A stretch of DNA of 64,000 nucleotides. It comes from a virus. Below are positions 24,676 through 33,775 of the stretch, piece after piece. The notes beneath the pieces are model-generated. The model did no database searches. It was not told where the DNA came from and worked only from the letters and a program-made list of their open reading frames with translations. The stretch covers positions 1 to 64,000 of the IMG/VR virus record IMGVR_UViG_3300020394_000267; one strand, written 5' to 3'. The number at the start of each line of letters is the position of its first letter. Position 1 is the stretch's first letter. The position numbers were made by a program, and so were the translations under genes.

Positions 24676-25259
24676 AAACATTAGTATATGCATTTGGTAG
24701 GATGAACCCACCCACGGCGGGACACGGAAAACTTATCCAGAAAGTAAAACAACTTGCTCAAAGAGAAAGGGCAGACCATCTTATTGTGGTTAGTCATAGT
24801 CAAGATAAACATAAGAACCCATTAACCCCACAGAAAAAAGTTGCTCACCTTAAAAGGATGTTTCCACAAACTAAATTTAAGGCATCTGATAGAGTCAACC
24901 CAAACTTTATAAAACAGTTAGGTTTAATTACAGGAAAGTACGATAAGGTTATTATGGTTGCTGGTTCAGATAGGGTTCAAGAATTCCAAAGAATACTGGA
25001 TAGATACAACGGTAAAGATTTTAAATTTGATGAAATAGATGTTATCTCTGCTGGTGCAAGAGACCCAGACGCGGAAGGCGTAACTGGTATAAGTGCTAGT
25101 AAGATGAGATTATTTGTCAAGAACAATGATTTTAACTCATTCAAAAGAGGGTTGCCTGCTGGGTATAGTGGGTCTCAAGCTTTATTTAAAGATGTGAAAA
25201 AGGGAATGGAGTTAAAAGAGGAAACCTACAACACTTTTTCACAATTTTTAAGAGGATAA
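24672..25259 (+). CDS. NMN adenylyltransferase-like nucleotidyltransferase
   Basis: Protein of 195 residues. FGRMNPPTAGHGKLI (8-22) is the NMNAT/CoaD-type nucleotide-binding motif with the catalytic GH. VVSHSQDKHKNPL and the later GISASKMRLFV, a form of the ISSTxxR motif, complete the fold. It should transfer AMP or CMP to a phosphorylated substrate; NAD metabolism is possible but the substrate is not determined. Starts four bases inside the upstream late gene. Confidence 0.8.
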   Translation: MKTLVYAFGRMNPPTAGHGKLIQKVKQLAQRERADHLIVVSHSQDKHKNPLTPQKKVAHLKRMFPQTKFKASDRVNPNFIKQLGLITGKYDKVIMVAGSDRVQEFQRILDRYNGKDFKFDEIDVISAGARDPDAEGVTGISASKMRLFVKNNDFNSFKRGLPAGYSGSQALFKDVKKGMELKEETYNTFSQFLRG

Positions 25260-25263
25260 AATA

Positions 25264-25893
25264 ATGTCAAAATTTTTAGAGGGATTACTACCCGAAAACG
25301 GATTGGAGTTTGATAAATTTTCTGCCCCCCACGGACATCCAGACAATGATTTCCCAAATGGAAAATGGGGTCTGTATGGTGAAAAGGTAAGTGGGCCAGG
25401 CATTGGAGCTCCAGAAGATTTACCAGATGAATACTATGAAGAAGTATCAGATAGAGAAGAACTTCTTGAACAACTAAAAGAGGATGAAGGAGTAAAATAT
25501 GAAGTCTATCTTGACCACCTTGGGTATCCCACCTGTGGAATCGGCCATCTCATTAAAGAAGAGGACGAAGAAGCAGAATACGAAGTCGGAGATGAAGTCT
25601 CAGAAGAAAGAGTCATCGAACTCTTCAAACAAGATATCGGAATTGCCTGCCGAGACGCCGTTAATCTATACGGCTGGTCTGGATTTTGTGAGTGGCCAGA
25701 GGAAGTCCAAAATATCTGTATTAATATGATATTTAATATGGGTATGACTAGACTTGGTAAATTCAAAAACATGCATAAAGCATTAGAACAACAAAATTGG
25801 AAACAAGCTGCTATCGAAGGACGCGATAGTCGATGGTATAAACAAGTTACTAACAGGGCAGAGAGATTGATGTCCAAGTTGGAATCTATTTAA
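25264..25893 (+). CDS. e: T4-type lysozyme (endolysin)
   Basis: Protein of 209 residues. The catalytic triad of T4 lysozyme is visible with exact spacing: Glu75 (KEDEGVKYE), Asp84 (VYLDHLG), Thr90 (YPTCGIGHL), followed by the conserved CGIGHL. It cleaves the MurNAc-GlcNAc bond of peptidoglycan. About 65 extra N-terminal residues (Gly/Pro-rich, acidic) are absent from T4 lysozyme and have no signal peptide, so export would need a holin. An acidic insertion (KEEDEEAEYEVGDEV) follows the active site. Confidence 0.9.
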   Translation: MSKFLEGLLPENGLEFDKFSAPHGHPDNDFPNGKWGLYGEKVSGPGIGAPEDLPDEYYEEVSDREELLEQLKEDEGVKYEVYLDHLGYPTCGIGHLIKEEDEEAEYEVGDEVSEERVIELFKQDIGIACRDAVNLYGWSGFCEWPEEVQNICINMIFNMGMTRLGKFKNMHKALEQQNWKQAAIEGRDSRWYKQVTNRAERLMSKLESI

Positions 25894-25914
25894 CATAACA
25901 GGGAAGGATATGGA

Positions 25915-26496
25915 ATGGCAGTATTGCTAGATTTGGCTATGACTTTTTGGATGTGGACAGTTTTAATAATTATACTTTTAGTTGGTTGGGTGATTGACAA
26001 ATTAGATATGAGAGAGAAAACGGATTTGACATTTTCTATGAAGGAGATGCCTAATCTAAGACCGATTGTTATAGAAACAAAAGGTAAAGGATTTTGGAGG
26101 TCAGTGTTTCACTGGTTTTTATCTACTAGAAATTGGGAAGTAACCAAAGATTGGCACTACACAATAGATGATGTTGAGTATGTGATTCCGAAAGGATTCC
26201 AGTTTGATGGTGCTAGTATTCCTAAATTTTTGAGAACATTTTTCTCTCCAGTAGGTATAATGCTAGTCGGTGGTTTGGTTCATGATTATGGATATAAGTA
26301 TGAAACCTTACTACTGAAAGGTAAAAAGGACACCATAGGAACGAAAGACCAAAAGTGGATGGATGAGGTTTTCAAAGATATTAATATCAATGTAAATGGG
26401 TTCTATCTATTCAATATACTTTCCTATTGGTCATTGCGACTGGCGGGATTTATTGCGTGGAATGGACACAGGAAAAGGAATCTCTCACCATTATAA
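25915..26496 (+). CDS. DUF1353-like membrane protein
   Basis: Protein of 193 residues. An N-terminal membrane span (about 8-27) is followed by a soluble domain with FQFDGASIPKFLRTFFSP and GLVHDYGYKYE, the characteristic DUF1353 motifs found in many phages next to lysis genes. It follows lysozyme by about 20 bases, suggesting a lysis or envelope role. Function of the family is unknown. Confidence 0.8.
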   Translation: MAVLLDLAMTFWMWTVLIIILLVGWVIDKLDMREKTDLTFSMKEMPNLRPIVIETKGKGFWRSVFHWFLSTRNWEVTKDWHYTIDDVEYVIPKGFQFDGASIPKFLRTFFSPVGIMLVGGLVHDYGYKYETLLLKGKKDTIGTKDQKWMDEVFKDININVNGFYLFNILSYWSLRLAGFIAWNGHRKRNLSPL

Positions 26497-26509
26497 TTAA
26501 GGAGTGAAA

Positions 26510-26725
26510 ATGGATGAGAAAACTCTCATAGAACATTATAAGAAAAAACTTTCAGAGTTAAATGAATTATTAGATTCTGGTATGTTAAGTTTTTCTGAGT
26601 ACAATGAATTAGTAAAAGACTTTAAAGACATCAAAGCAATAGAGTCGGATATAGATGACATTAAGTTAAAAGTATTCGCTGGTGCGGTGGTTCAAAGTCT
26701 TGCGCCACAGATACAATCTTTATAA
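26510..26725 (+). CDS. small helical hypothetical protein
   Basis: Protein of 71 residues starting MDEKTLIEHYKKKLSELNEL; probably a coiled coil. AAGGAG is five bases before the ATG at 26510. Its stop overlaps the next late promoter. Confidence 0.65.
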   Translation: MDEKTLIEHYKKKLSELNELLDSGMLSFSEYNELVKDFKDIKAIESDIDDIKLKVFAGAVVQSLAPQIQSL

Positions 26726-26728
26726 ATA
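26721..26728 (+). promoter_or_regulatory. T4-type late promoter, nearly leaderless
   Basis: Exact TATAAATA with the ATG of the kinase gene at 26737, only eight bases downstream. No ribosome-binding site lies between them, so the late transcript would be leaderless or nearly so. Confidence 0.65.
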
Positions 26729-26736
26729 GTCATACT

Positions 26737-29004
26737 ATGGAAAAGACCTTTGCAGACTTTGTAGACATACCTGAGCTTGAAGAGGGAGTTAATGACCCTG
26801 CTATCTTCAAAGCAGTTTTCCTTGCCGGCGGGCCTGGGTCTGGTAAGTCTTTCATGGTTGGACAAACAGGTCTAAACTCACTAGGTTTCAAGATAGTCAA
26901 CTCTGACCAACAATTTGAAATCGCACTAAAAAACGCTGGTTTATCTATGAAAGCAGCGGACATATTTTCAACAAAAGGTCAATCTCTCAGAGACCGCGCT
27001 AAGTTTTTAACACAAAAAAGACAAGATAGTTATCTTGACGGAAGACTTGGATTAGTTATTGACGGTACTGGTAGAGAGTATGACAAAATATCAAAACAGA
27101 AAAAAGAACTAGAAAAACTAGGGTATGAAACTGCCATGATAATGGTTAATACAGACCTAGATACTGCTGTCAGTAGAGACAAACAAAGAACTAGAACATT
27201 GGGTGCAGATAAAATCAGTCCAATGTGGCAATCAGTACAAAAAAACATTGGTAGATTTTCAAACCTCTTCAAACAGAATTTTTTCATTGTAGACAATTCA
27301 GATGGTGCCGACTATAAAAAAGGTTCGTTGTCTGTATATAGAAGTATTATGTCTTGGTCAAAGAGACCACCACAACATAGACTTGCCAAGGCGTGGATTA
27401 AAGACCAGAAACAACAACGCAATATCAAAGAAGCAGAATTACCACCACATCTCAAGAGACATTTTGACAAGGACGGAAATGTTAAGAAGGGTTCTTGGAA
27501 ATCTGGTGATTGGAAAGCAGATAAGAAACAACCAAAAGTCAAGTTTACAGTAAAAGATGTGACACCGAAAGGATATGGCCCCAGAGAAGATATAGACAAA
27601 ATGGACATGGGTGATGTCATTAAAGATTTTTACAAGAGTGATGCACCTCAGTTCAAAGGCAAATCCAAAAAGAAACGCAGAGAGATGGCGATTGCCGCTA
27701 AACTTGCTACTGAGTGCAAGGACGAAAAAGATTTCAAACCACATATGATGTATGACCCTAAAACTGGTAAAGGTGTTAAGGCGAATACTTACATGCAACA
27801 TGTCGCTTTAGATAAGAAGGGGTATGTCCACGAGAAACCAGAAATAAAAGAAGATTTAAGAAAGTGGTTTGGTAAAGGTAAGAAGGGGGATTGGATTCGC
27901 GTAGGCACAGATGGTGAAATCAAGGGAGATTGTGCAAGAGAGCCTGGCGAGGGTAAACCAAAGTGTATGCCTAGAGACAAGGCACACAGCATGTCTAAAA
28001 AGGACAGGGCGACATCTGCCAGAAGGAAACGCAGAGAAGACCCAGTTGCAGATAGGAAGGGTAAAGGTGGAAAACCAATTATGGTTAAAACCGATGTGAA
28101 GGAAGATGTAAAAATTAGTAGATATGAATGGGGTAGACCAGACGGCACAGAATATATGAAAGCGCTGACGCCTGGCGAGCCTGGTAAAACTACTAAAAAG
28201 AACAGGTCAAATGGAAATCTCAAACACTACAAGGCAGTATGTGAAGAAGGAGATAAAGAAGAATTAAAATCAATAGCATCTGCAACCCACGACCAAATAC
28301 ACAAAGATGTAGATGGGACTCAAGATGACTTTGAGGGAATTATTACCCTTGATACTATTGATAACGATTGGACTGCGATATTCACAGAACCAGAAATAGA
28401 AGCACTTGAACACGAAGTTGATGAATTATCTTTTGAAGATATGATGGGTCTGGGAATGTATGACCAAGACGAATTAGAAGATTTTGAGGCATTTGACCAA
28501 GATGTAGACTGGCACGATGAAGTACAAATAACTGAAGTTCTATCCATTCAAGGTAGAATGAAAAGACGATTTGCTGCTAGAAGAAATAGACAAAAACTTA
28601 AAGTTGCTCGAATGAGAGCCGCGAGGAGGGCAGCTGACCCAACTAGGTTGAAGAGGCGTGCTACTCGTGGTGCGAGGAATATGCTCAAGAACAGGATTGC
28701 GAGAGGTAGGGATTTGGGTTCATTGCCACCCGCTGAGAAGGCTCGTATTGAAGGTATGGTTATGAGATTTTCTGGATTAGTATCTAGGATTGCTCAGAGA
28801 ATGATACCTATTGTTCGTAAGAACGAAATGAAAAGATTGAAATCTGGTTCAAGACAGAAATCCCAGAAGGCGAAGAAGTATAATCCAAAGAAAGCATTGG
28901 CTTCTGCTTCAAAACAGAAGGGTAAAAAGTTTAAGGCAAGTAAGAAAACATTTGCTAAACCAAAATTAGCAAGTAAACCAAAGGCGGCGAAGAAAACGAA
29001 ATGA
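26737..29004 (+). CDS. P-loop kinase fused to long basic phage-specific region
   Basis: Protein of 755 residues. Residues about 24-190 are a zeta-toxin/polynucleotide-kinase-like P-loop kinase: Walker A GGPGSGKS (31-38), IVNSDQQFE, LVIDGTGREYDKI and RDKQRTRTLG. The middle carries DWIRVGTDGEIKGDCAREPG then KPKCMPRDKAHSMSKKDRA, resembling the phage DUF5872 motif. About 160 C-terminal residues (from MKRRFAARRNRQ) are extremely Arg/Lys rich, suggesting nucleic-acid binding or packaging in the capsid. Late promoter upstream. Substrate unknown; related large proteins occur in marine T4-like phages. Confidence 0.75.
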   Translation: MEKTFADFVDIPELEEGVNDPAIFKAVFLAGGPGSGKSFMVGQTGLNSLGFKIVNSDQQFEIALKNAGLSMKAADIFSTKGQSLRDRAKFLTQKRQDSYLDGRLGLVIDGTGREYDKISKQKKELEKLGYETAMIMVNTDLDTAVSRDKQRTRTLGADKISPMWQSVQKNIGRFSNLFKQNFFIVDNSDGADYKKGSLSVYRSIMSWSKRPPQHRLAKAWIKDQKQQRNIKEAELPPHLKRHFDKDGNVKKGSWKSGDWKADKKQPKVKFTVKDVTPKGYGPREDIDKMDMGDVIKDFYKSDAPQFKGKSKKKRREMAIAAKLATECKDEKDFKPHMMYDPKTGKGVKANTYMQHVALDKKGYVHEKPEIKEDLRKWFGKGKKGDWIRVGTDGEIKGDCAREPGEGKPKCMPRDKAHSMSKKDRATSARRKRREDPVADRKGKGGKPIMVKTDVKEDVKISRYEWGRPDGTEYMKALTPGEPGKTTKKNRSNGNLKHYKAVCEEGDKEELKSIASATHDQIHKDVDGTQDDFEGIITLDTIDNDWTAIFTEPEIEALEHEVDELSFEDMMGLGMYDQDELEDFEAFDQDVDWHDEVQITEVLSIQGRMKRRFAARRNRQKLKVARMRAARRAADPTRLKRRATRGARNMLKNRIARGRDLGSLPPAEKARIEGMVMRFSGLVSRIAQRMIPIVRKNEMKRLKSGSRQKSQKAKKYNPKKALASASKQKGKKFKASKKTFAKPKLASKPKAAKKTK

Positions 29005-29477
29005 TTACATTCAAACAATTATTAGAAAAAAATGTACCGACCAATCCAAAGTTATGGTCTAAATTTAAATCACAGGCAAAGGCGAAGTTCGATGTCTATC
29101 CTTCAGCATACGCGAATGGATGGGCTGCGAAACAGTACAAGAAAGCTGGTGGTGGATGGAAGACTGTATCTGAATCTTTATCTGAAGAGACTGGCGAAGA
29201 AATCACTATCATTACAGAAGAGGGTGAAAAGAAGAAAGTCAAATTAGGTAAAGTCCAGAGAGGCGGCAGTAAGAAATTTTATGTACATGTCAAGAACGAT
29301 AAAGGCAATGTTGTCAAAGTATCGTTTGGAGACCCGAATATGGAAATCAAACGAGATGACCCAGAACGCAGAAAGTCATTTCGTGCAAGGCACAATTGCG
29401 ACAATCCAGGCCCTCGCTGGAAAGCAAGATACTGGAGTTGTAAGCAATGGAGGGCCGGTTCCAAAGTAGAGGATTAG
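29001..29477 (+). CDS. phage protein with PSAYANGWAAK and Cys-Trp motifs
   Basis: Protein of 158 residues. It has LWSKFKSQAKAKFDVYPSAY then ANGWAAKQYKKAGGGW near the N-terminus and HNCDNPGPRWKARYWSCKQW at the C-terminus. Similar motifs recur in late proteins of marine T4-like phages. Overlaps the kinase gene by ATGA, so it is co-translated late. Probably virion-associated; function unknown. Confidence 0.75.
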   Translation: MITFKQLLEKNVPTNPKLWSKFKSQAKAKFDVYPSAYANGWAAKQYKKAGGGWKTVSESLSEETGEEITIITEEGEKKKVKLGKVQRGGSKKFYVHVKNDKGNVVKVSFGDPNMEIKRDDPERRKSFRARHNCDNPGPRWKARYWSCKQWRAGSKVED

Positions 29478-29478
29478 T

Positions 29479-29718
29479 ATGATTGAGTGGTTAAAGCGGT
29501 TACTTTACGAAGAGTGGGAGATAACAATTTTCTATCCCGCTGAGACAAGAGTATTAGCAGACGGAACCAGAGTCGAAAGTTTGAAACCAAAAACATATAG
29601 GGCAAAAGCTTTGAAGAAGATATCTGAAAAACATTTTAAGTTTGTTGATACAGAGGGTGTACTACATGAAATAAGAGTAGTAAATCCTGTAGGGTATGAC
29701 ATTAAAAAGGTATACTAA
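29479..29718 (+). CDS. hypothetical protein
   Basis: Protein of 79 residues, beta-rich (WEITIFYPAETRVLADGTRV), starting two bases after the previous stop. Its stop overlaps the next ATG (TAATG). No family recognised. Confidence 0.65.
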   Translation: MIEWLKRLLYEEWEITIFYPAETRVLADGTRVESLKPKTYRAKALKKISEKHFKFVDTEGVLHEIRVVNPVGYDIKKVY

Positions 29719-29927
29719 TGGAAGGTACAGTCTCACACATTACACCAACTATACCCACAGCGAGTTCTACTCATTCGTGGAGTGATAAACAAGTTGTTAC
29801 CAAGGTGTACAACGGTGGTGAGGGACAGGTCATGGTAAAACAAGATATATACAATACTACTATTTACGATATGTATGGTAATAAACAGTCTGTGACTACT
29901 TCACATACTATAGATTACCTAATTTAA
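29718..29927 (+). CDS. small Thr/Ser-rich hypothetical protein
   Basis: Protein of 69 residues (MEGTVSHITPTIPTASSTHS, later YNTTIYDMYGNKQSVTTSHT). The composition is like a short beta-structured virion decoration protein, but no family is recognised. Coupled to the upstream gene. Confidence 0.6.
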   Translation: MEGTVSHITPTIPTASSTHSWSDKQVVTKVYNGGEGQVMVKQDIYNTTIYDMYGNKQSVTTSHTIDYLI

Positions 29928-29968
29928 ATTATGTTCATGTGATTGTTGGGCCCCTAGCACTTGAACTT

Positions 29969-29976
29969 TATAAATA
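29969..29976 (+). promoter_or_regulatory. T4-type late promoter
   Basis: Exact TATAAATA 35 bases before the ATG at 30011, which has a TTGGAGA ribosome-binding site. Confidence 0.65.
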
Positions 29977-30010
29977 ATACCAATAAACAAATTTATATTG
30001 GAGATACCAA

Positions 30011-32245
30011 ATGTCCAGCAGATTAGACAGAATAATTAGGGAAGTCCTTACAGAAGGGCAAAGTACCCTATTAGAAGCGGACTTGACAAGGAGACTTGAC
30101 ATGCTCGTGAGACAGGGATTAATGCCTGCCTCTCAATTACCTATACTAAAACGCGGTTTAGAGAAATTCAACCAAGGTAAAGTGCCTGCACCGAATGAAA
30201 GAAACGCGGTTAATACACTACTAAACGGTATGATGTTCATCGTATTAGGTGACGATACTGTATTCAATAGAGCAAGAACTTCTGTACAAAAGAACAGATA
30301 TCAGACAGAAGAATTTGATGACCTTGAAGAGAAGATGACTGTGGATATTGACCATAGTGGTGAGAAGGACGATGCTGCTAAAAAACATGGTATCACATTA
30401 AAAAGAACTGGTTCTACTACAGTCAATGCTACAGGGTCACGCAAGAACCTCAAAAAATATCTAACGCACCATCATGGCGGAGACAAGAAAGATGCCGCTG
30501 ATGTACACAAGAGTGTATTCAAAGAAGAACAAGTCGCAATGAGGATGGCGATTGAAGAAGATAAAGATTGGCCTAGACCTTTTACAAAAGCTGAAAGGTC
30601 AGAATTTATGCGTCCCAAAGAAAAGTCTGCTGAAGAAACCAAAGCGATAAAAGACCGCATGAAGGCAAAGAATAAATCAAGACCTAAAGGTGTACAAGAA
30701 AGCGAAGAATTAGATGAAATATCTGATAAGATGAAACTCAATTACATTAAGAAAGCTAACAAAGAAATCACAAAGTCGGAAAAAGAGAGAGATGAGATTC
30801 AGAAGAGCGATAAGCCAGGTCATGACCAGTCATATAAAAGCATTATGGATTTAAAACATAAATCTGATGCAGATAAAAGAAGAAAGGGTGTTAGACAAGC
30901 TAGAAGTACATTGCAAAAAGAAGAACAACTAGACGAGTATGGTGCAATGTCAAGTGATAAGGCATCACACGATACTGGTGGATTCAGAATTTCAAATAAA
31001 GACGCCTCTGCTGCTAAAGAAAGAGCAAAGAAAAAGAGTGCAGAGAAACGCGACAAGTTATCAAATATAATCAAAAAGAACACCATCCAGAAAGGGCCTA
31101 TGAAAGGTTACATGACGGATGAAGTTAATCAAGGGGAAGAAAAAATGGATATTGATTGGACAAAAAATCCTTTCGCTCAAGCAAAAGCCATGGCTGAAGG
31201 AAAATTTAAAGACATGGCTACTAGGCAGTCCGAAGAGGAAAGACTCAAGGCAGAGAAAAAAGCTAAGAGACTTTCTGATAAAAAGAGTAAAGAAGAAAAA
31301 GAGACTGACCCAGGCTTAGACGAGGGTGTTGCTAAAAATACTCTTGATATCTATCAGGCACACGCGGATAAGAAAAAGAAAGATAGTCTCAAAGTGGGTC
31401 AGAAGGCACCCGATGGGGCGTCAAAAGCCAATGAACGCCAGTTGAGTTCAATCGCAAAACAAATGAACAAGGCAGTTGATAAAGCAAACGCTAAACTCAA
31501 GGAAGAACTAGAAGGACTACCAGAGTTAGATGCGATGGACTATGAGATGTGGGAAGCATATCAGTCCCCTACAAAGAACAACTACACCGACAAGGAACTT
31601 AGACAGGCGAAAGGTATCGCATTTGATAAGAGATACAAAGGTGGTAACATGACAGGTGCTGCTAAGGCAATGGAGAAAATCAAGAAAGGTTTATCCGACC
31701 ATCCTGTTGCTTCTAAAGCATTAAGAAAAGCAAACGAAGAGAACATGAAAGATGAGTGGTTAGACTTGTTTGATGGTGTAGAAGATTTCAATCAAATTAT
31801 TGAGATGTCTTATAAAGAAAAGTTTAATTCTATGTTGAAGAAGACAGGTAAAACTCTTGCTGGTATGTCACCAGAAGAGAAGAAGAAATTCTTTAACAAA
31901 GTAGATGGCGCTCACGATGCAGTAAACGAAAACAAAGCATTTAGAGATGCTGCTAGGGATTACGCGAAAGATGATAAGAAAGGACTTGCACCTACTAAGA
32001 AGGATGCACCTAAAGTATCAGACGCGAAGAACGCCAAAGAAATCGAACATATCGTACCTCAAATGAGGAAAGCTATTTCAGTAGGTAAGAAAGTGCAATT
32101 TAAAGATGGGAAACATCACACAGTTTCCAAGGCACACGCCGCTAAATTCTTGAATAAATACATGAGTGGCAAACCCGCTGATAAAGAAAAAATGCAATCG
32201 CATGCCCACGCAAGTCATAAGAACTTCATGGATCATGCAAAATAG
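30011..32245 (+). CDS. large charged late protein, probable virion component
   Basis: Protein of 744 residues, Lys/Glu/Asp/Ala-rich and low in complexity. A recognisable unit near 115-175 (DHSGEKDDAAKKHGITLKRT, then NATGSRKNLKKYLTHHHGGD) occurs in marine T4-like structural proteins. Later parts contain KTLAGMSPEEKKKFFNKVDG near 610-635 and a His-rich end (MQSHAHASHKNFMDHAK). No enzyme motif seen. Late promoter and neighbours suggest a capsid-internal or tail-associated protein. Confidence 0.7.
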   Translation: MSSRLDRIIREVLTEGQSTLLEADLTRRLDMLVRQGLMPASQLPILKRGLEKFNQGKVPAPNERNAVNTLLNGMMFIVLGDDTVFNRARTSVQKNRYQTEEFDDLEEKMTVDIDHSGEKDDAAKKHGITLKRTGSTTVNATGSRKNLKKYLTHHHGGDKKDAADVHKSVFKEEQVAMRMAIEEDKDWPRPFTKAERSEFMRPKEKSAEETKAIKDRMKAKNKSRPKGVQESEELDEISDKMKLNYIKKANKEITKSEKERDEIQKSDKPGHDQSYKSIMDLKHKSDADKRRKGVRQARSTLQKEEQLDEYGAMSSDKASHDTGGFRISNKDASAAKERAKKKSAEKRDKLSNIIKKNTIQKGPMKGYMTDEVNQGEEKMDIDWTKNPFAQAKAMAEGKFKDMATRQSEEERLKAEKKAKRLSDKKSKEEKETDPGLDEGVAKNTLDIYQAHADKKKKDSLKVGQKAPDGASKANERQLSSIAKQMNKAVDKANAKLKEELEGLPELDAMDYEMWEAYQSPTKNNYTDKELRQAKGIAFDKRYKGGNMTGAAKAMEKIKKGLSDHPVASKALRKANEENMKDEWLDLFDGVEDFNQIIEMSYKEKFNSMLKKTGKTLAGMSPEEKKKFFNKVDGAHDAVNENKAFRDAARDYAKDDKKGLAPTKKDAPKVSDAKNAKEIEHIVPQMRKAISVGKKVQFKDGKHHTVSKAHAAKFLNKYMSGKPADKEKMQSHAHASHKNFMDHAK

Positions 32246-32278
32246 TTTTAATAACCAAAAACACATAGGAGAGAAAAA

Positions 32279-32869
32279 ATGAGTGGATGGGGAGCAACTG
32301 ATTCAGACGAATCAAAACCAAAGTGGTTAACAGCAGACCAAAAAGAAGATGTCTTTGCTAACTCTAGTGGTTGGGTTGTAAAAGCTGGGTCAACTATGAC
32401 AGGAAATGGCAATACAAGTGCCACTCCAGAAGTTTTAGTTGCACTTGGTTCACTTGCGACTTCACTAGGACAAGCAACTATTGATGCTGTAGATTGGGAA
32501 AGCACAGCTTTTGATGTATCCGATGGTGGAACACTTAAAATTAATGTTCACTATAATGAGGAAATCACAGTCGCTGGTGCTTCACCTCTAATGTATGTAG
32601 CGAACAACCAAGCAGGTGGCGGTTCAGCATCTAGTGTTACATTAACAATGGATGGAAGTTTACCGTTTACTGGTGAAAAACTTACATTTAGTGCTACGAT
32701 AGGTGCTGGTGGCTCAACAATTGTTGCAGACGATGTACTTTCATTCGCAGCTCAATCGATTGACCTCAACGGTTCTACAATGGTAGACGCAATCGGTGGT
32801 GGAAATGCGGAGAGAGCAATCTCATCTGCACAAGCAACCGCTGGTGGAACACTAACCGCAACTGCATAA
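32279..32869 (+). CDS. virion-type structural protein
   Basis: Protein of 196 residues starting MSGWGATDSDESKPKWLTAD, a start I associate with marine T4-like virion proteins. It is Gly/Ala/Ser/Thr rich with a beta-type pattern (GGTLKINVHYNEEITVAG), almost without Cys or Lys toward the C-terminus. Likely a head-decoration or fibre protein. AGGAGAG precedes the ATG and AAGGAG for the next tiny gene follows its stop. Confidence 0.7.
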   Translation: MSGWGATDSDESKPKWLTADQKEDVFANSSGWVVKAGSTMTGNGNTSATPEVLVALGSLATSLGQATIDAVDWESTAFDVSDGGTLKINVHYNEEITVAGASPLMYVANNQAGGGSASSVTLTMDGSLPFTGEKLTFSATIGAGGSTIVADDVLSFAAQSIDLNGSTMVDAIGGGNAERAISSAQATAGGTLTATA

Positions 32870-32880
32870 GGAGATAAAGC

Positions 32881-32931
32881 ATGTGTAAATGTTGCAAGTG
32901 TTGTACATGTACATGCCCAGAGTGTAACTAA
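32881..32931 (+). CDS. 16-residue micropeptide with eight cysteines
   Basis: ATG at 32881 is preceded by AAGGAGATAAAGC, an excellent ribosome-binding site. The peptide MCKCCKCCTCTCPECN has Cys at 2, 4, 5, 7, 8, 10, 12 and 15, in a metallothionein-like CxCC/CxC pattern. Its TAA shares a base with the ATG of the following structural gene (TAATG), so the two are translationally coupled. It exactly fills the gap between two virion-type genes, which supports a real gene. It might bind Zn, Cu or Fe-S, or serve only to couple translation. No family known to me. Confidence 0.6.
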   Translation: MCKCCKCCTCTCPECN

Positions 32932-33377
32932 TGGCTGATAGTAAACTTTCAGAATTAACGGCTGCTACATCTGTAGCAGCCGCAGATACCTTTTATCTAG
33001 TACAAAGTTCTACTAGTAAAGGTGTGACAGCTGCAAATCTATTCGCTGATGTGGCGACACCTGTATCTTTTTCAGATAAGGTATCAATCGCAGACGCGGA
33101 TACAGTAACAGGGCCAGGCGTAGTCTCAGTCGCAACGAATGTGACTAGACTTACCAATCCAGGCACAGGTGGTACACTAACCATTGGTGCTGGTACAGAA
33201 GGTCAATTGAAAATTATTGTTATGGATGGCAATTCTAGTGCGGTAACACTGACACTAGACGATTCAGACTTAGGTCATGATACCATTACATTCAATAATG
33301 CTGGTGATACGGCAACCCTCATATATACTAATAGTAAATGGTGGATGATAGGGGGAACTGCTACAGTCGCCAATTAG
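32931..33377 (+). CDS. virion-type structural protein (LSELTAA family start)
   Basis: Protein of 148 residues starting MADSKLSELTAATSVAAAD, a common start of phage fibre/virion proteins. The remainder is beta-rich (GTGGTLTIGAGTEGQLKIIV, then DTATLIYTNSKWWMIGG), typical of phage tail-fibre tip or virion-surface domains. Translationally coupled to the Cys-rich peptide. Confidence 0.75.
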   Translation: MADSKLSELTAATSVAAADTFYLVQSSTSKGVTAANLFADVATPVSFSDKVSIADADTVTGPGVVSVATNVTRLTNPGTGGTLTIGAGTEGQLKIIVMDGNSSAVTLTLDDSDLGHDTITFNNAGDTATLIYTNSKWWMIGGTATVAN

Positions 33378-33397
33378 ATAATAAAAAGATTTTATGA

Positions 33398-33775
33398 ATG
33401 ATTGAATTGAATGAAGAGAATTATTTAGTATACGCATTGAAAAATTATAATAGTCCAGAGTGTTCTGGAATGGATGATTTTGAAGAGGATGTAAAACGGT
33501 TCAAGTACTTGAAGAGACTTTTCCGTAGGTATGAAAGAACAGAAGTCTTGAATGACCGACTCATCTTAAATCATCTTATCGTATTATACAATGTTTTTGA
33601 CAAGGCTGCAACGCCTTTGTTGTTCTATAAGATAGACAAAGAACATTGGTCTATACTAAAAACTTTTTTGGTATTCTTGAACAGGATGCCAATGGAACAA
33701 ATAATCACTGGTGGTGTTAGGGGAGATGATATCCAACTAGACATGAAAGTGATTCAGATTTTAAGGAAAATTTAA
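33398..33775 (+). CDS. T4-like conserved-type protein (DUF7207-like)
   Basis: Protein of 125 residues with the pattern ENYLVYALKNYNSPECSGMD, KRFKYLKRLFRRYE and LNHLIVLYNVFDKAATPLLF. I recognise this as a small helical protein conserved in marine T4-like phages, usually just before the next two genes here; function unknown. Confidence 0.75.
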   Translation: MIELNEENYLVYALKNYNSPECSGMDDFEEDVKRFKYLKRLFRRYERTEVLNDRLILNHLIVLYNVFDKAATPLLFYKIDKEHWSILKTFLVFLNRMPMEQIITGGVRGDDIQLDMKVIQILRKI

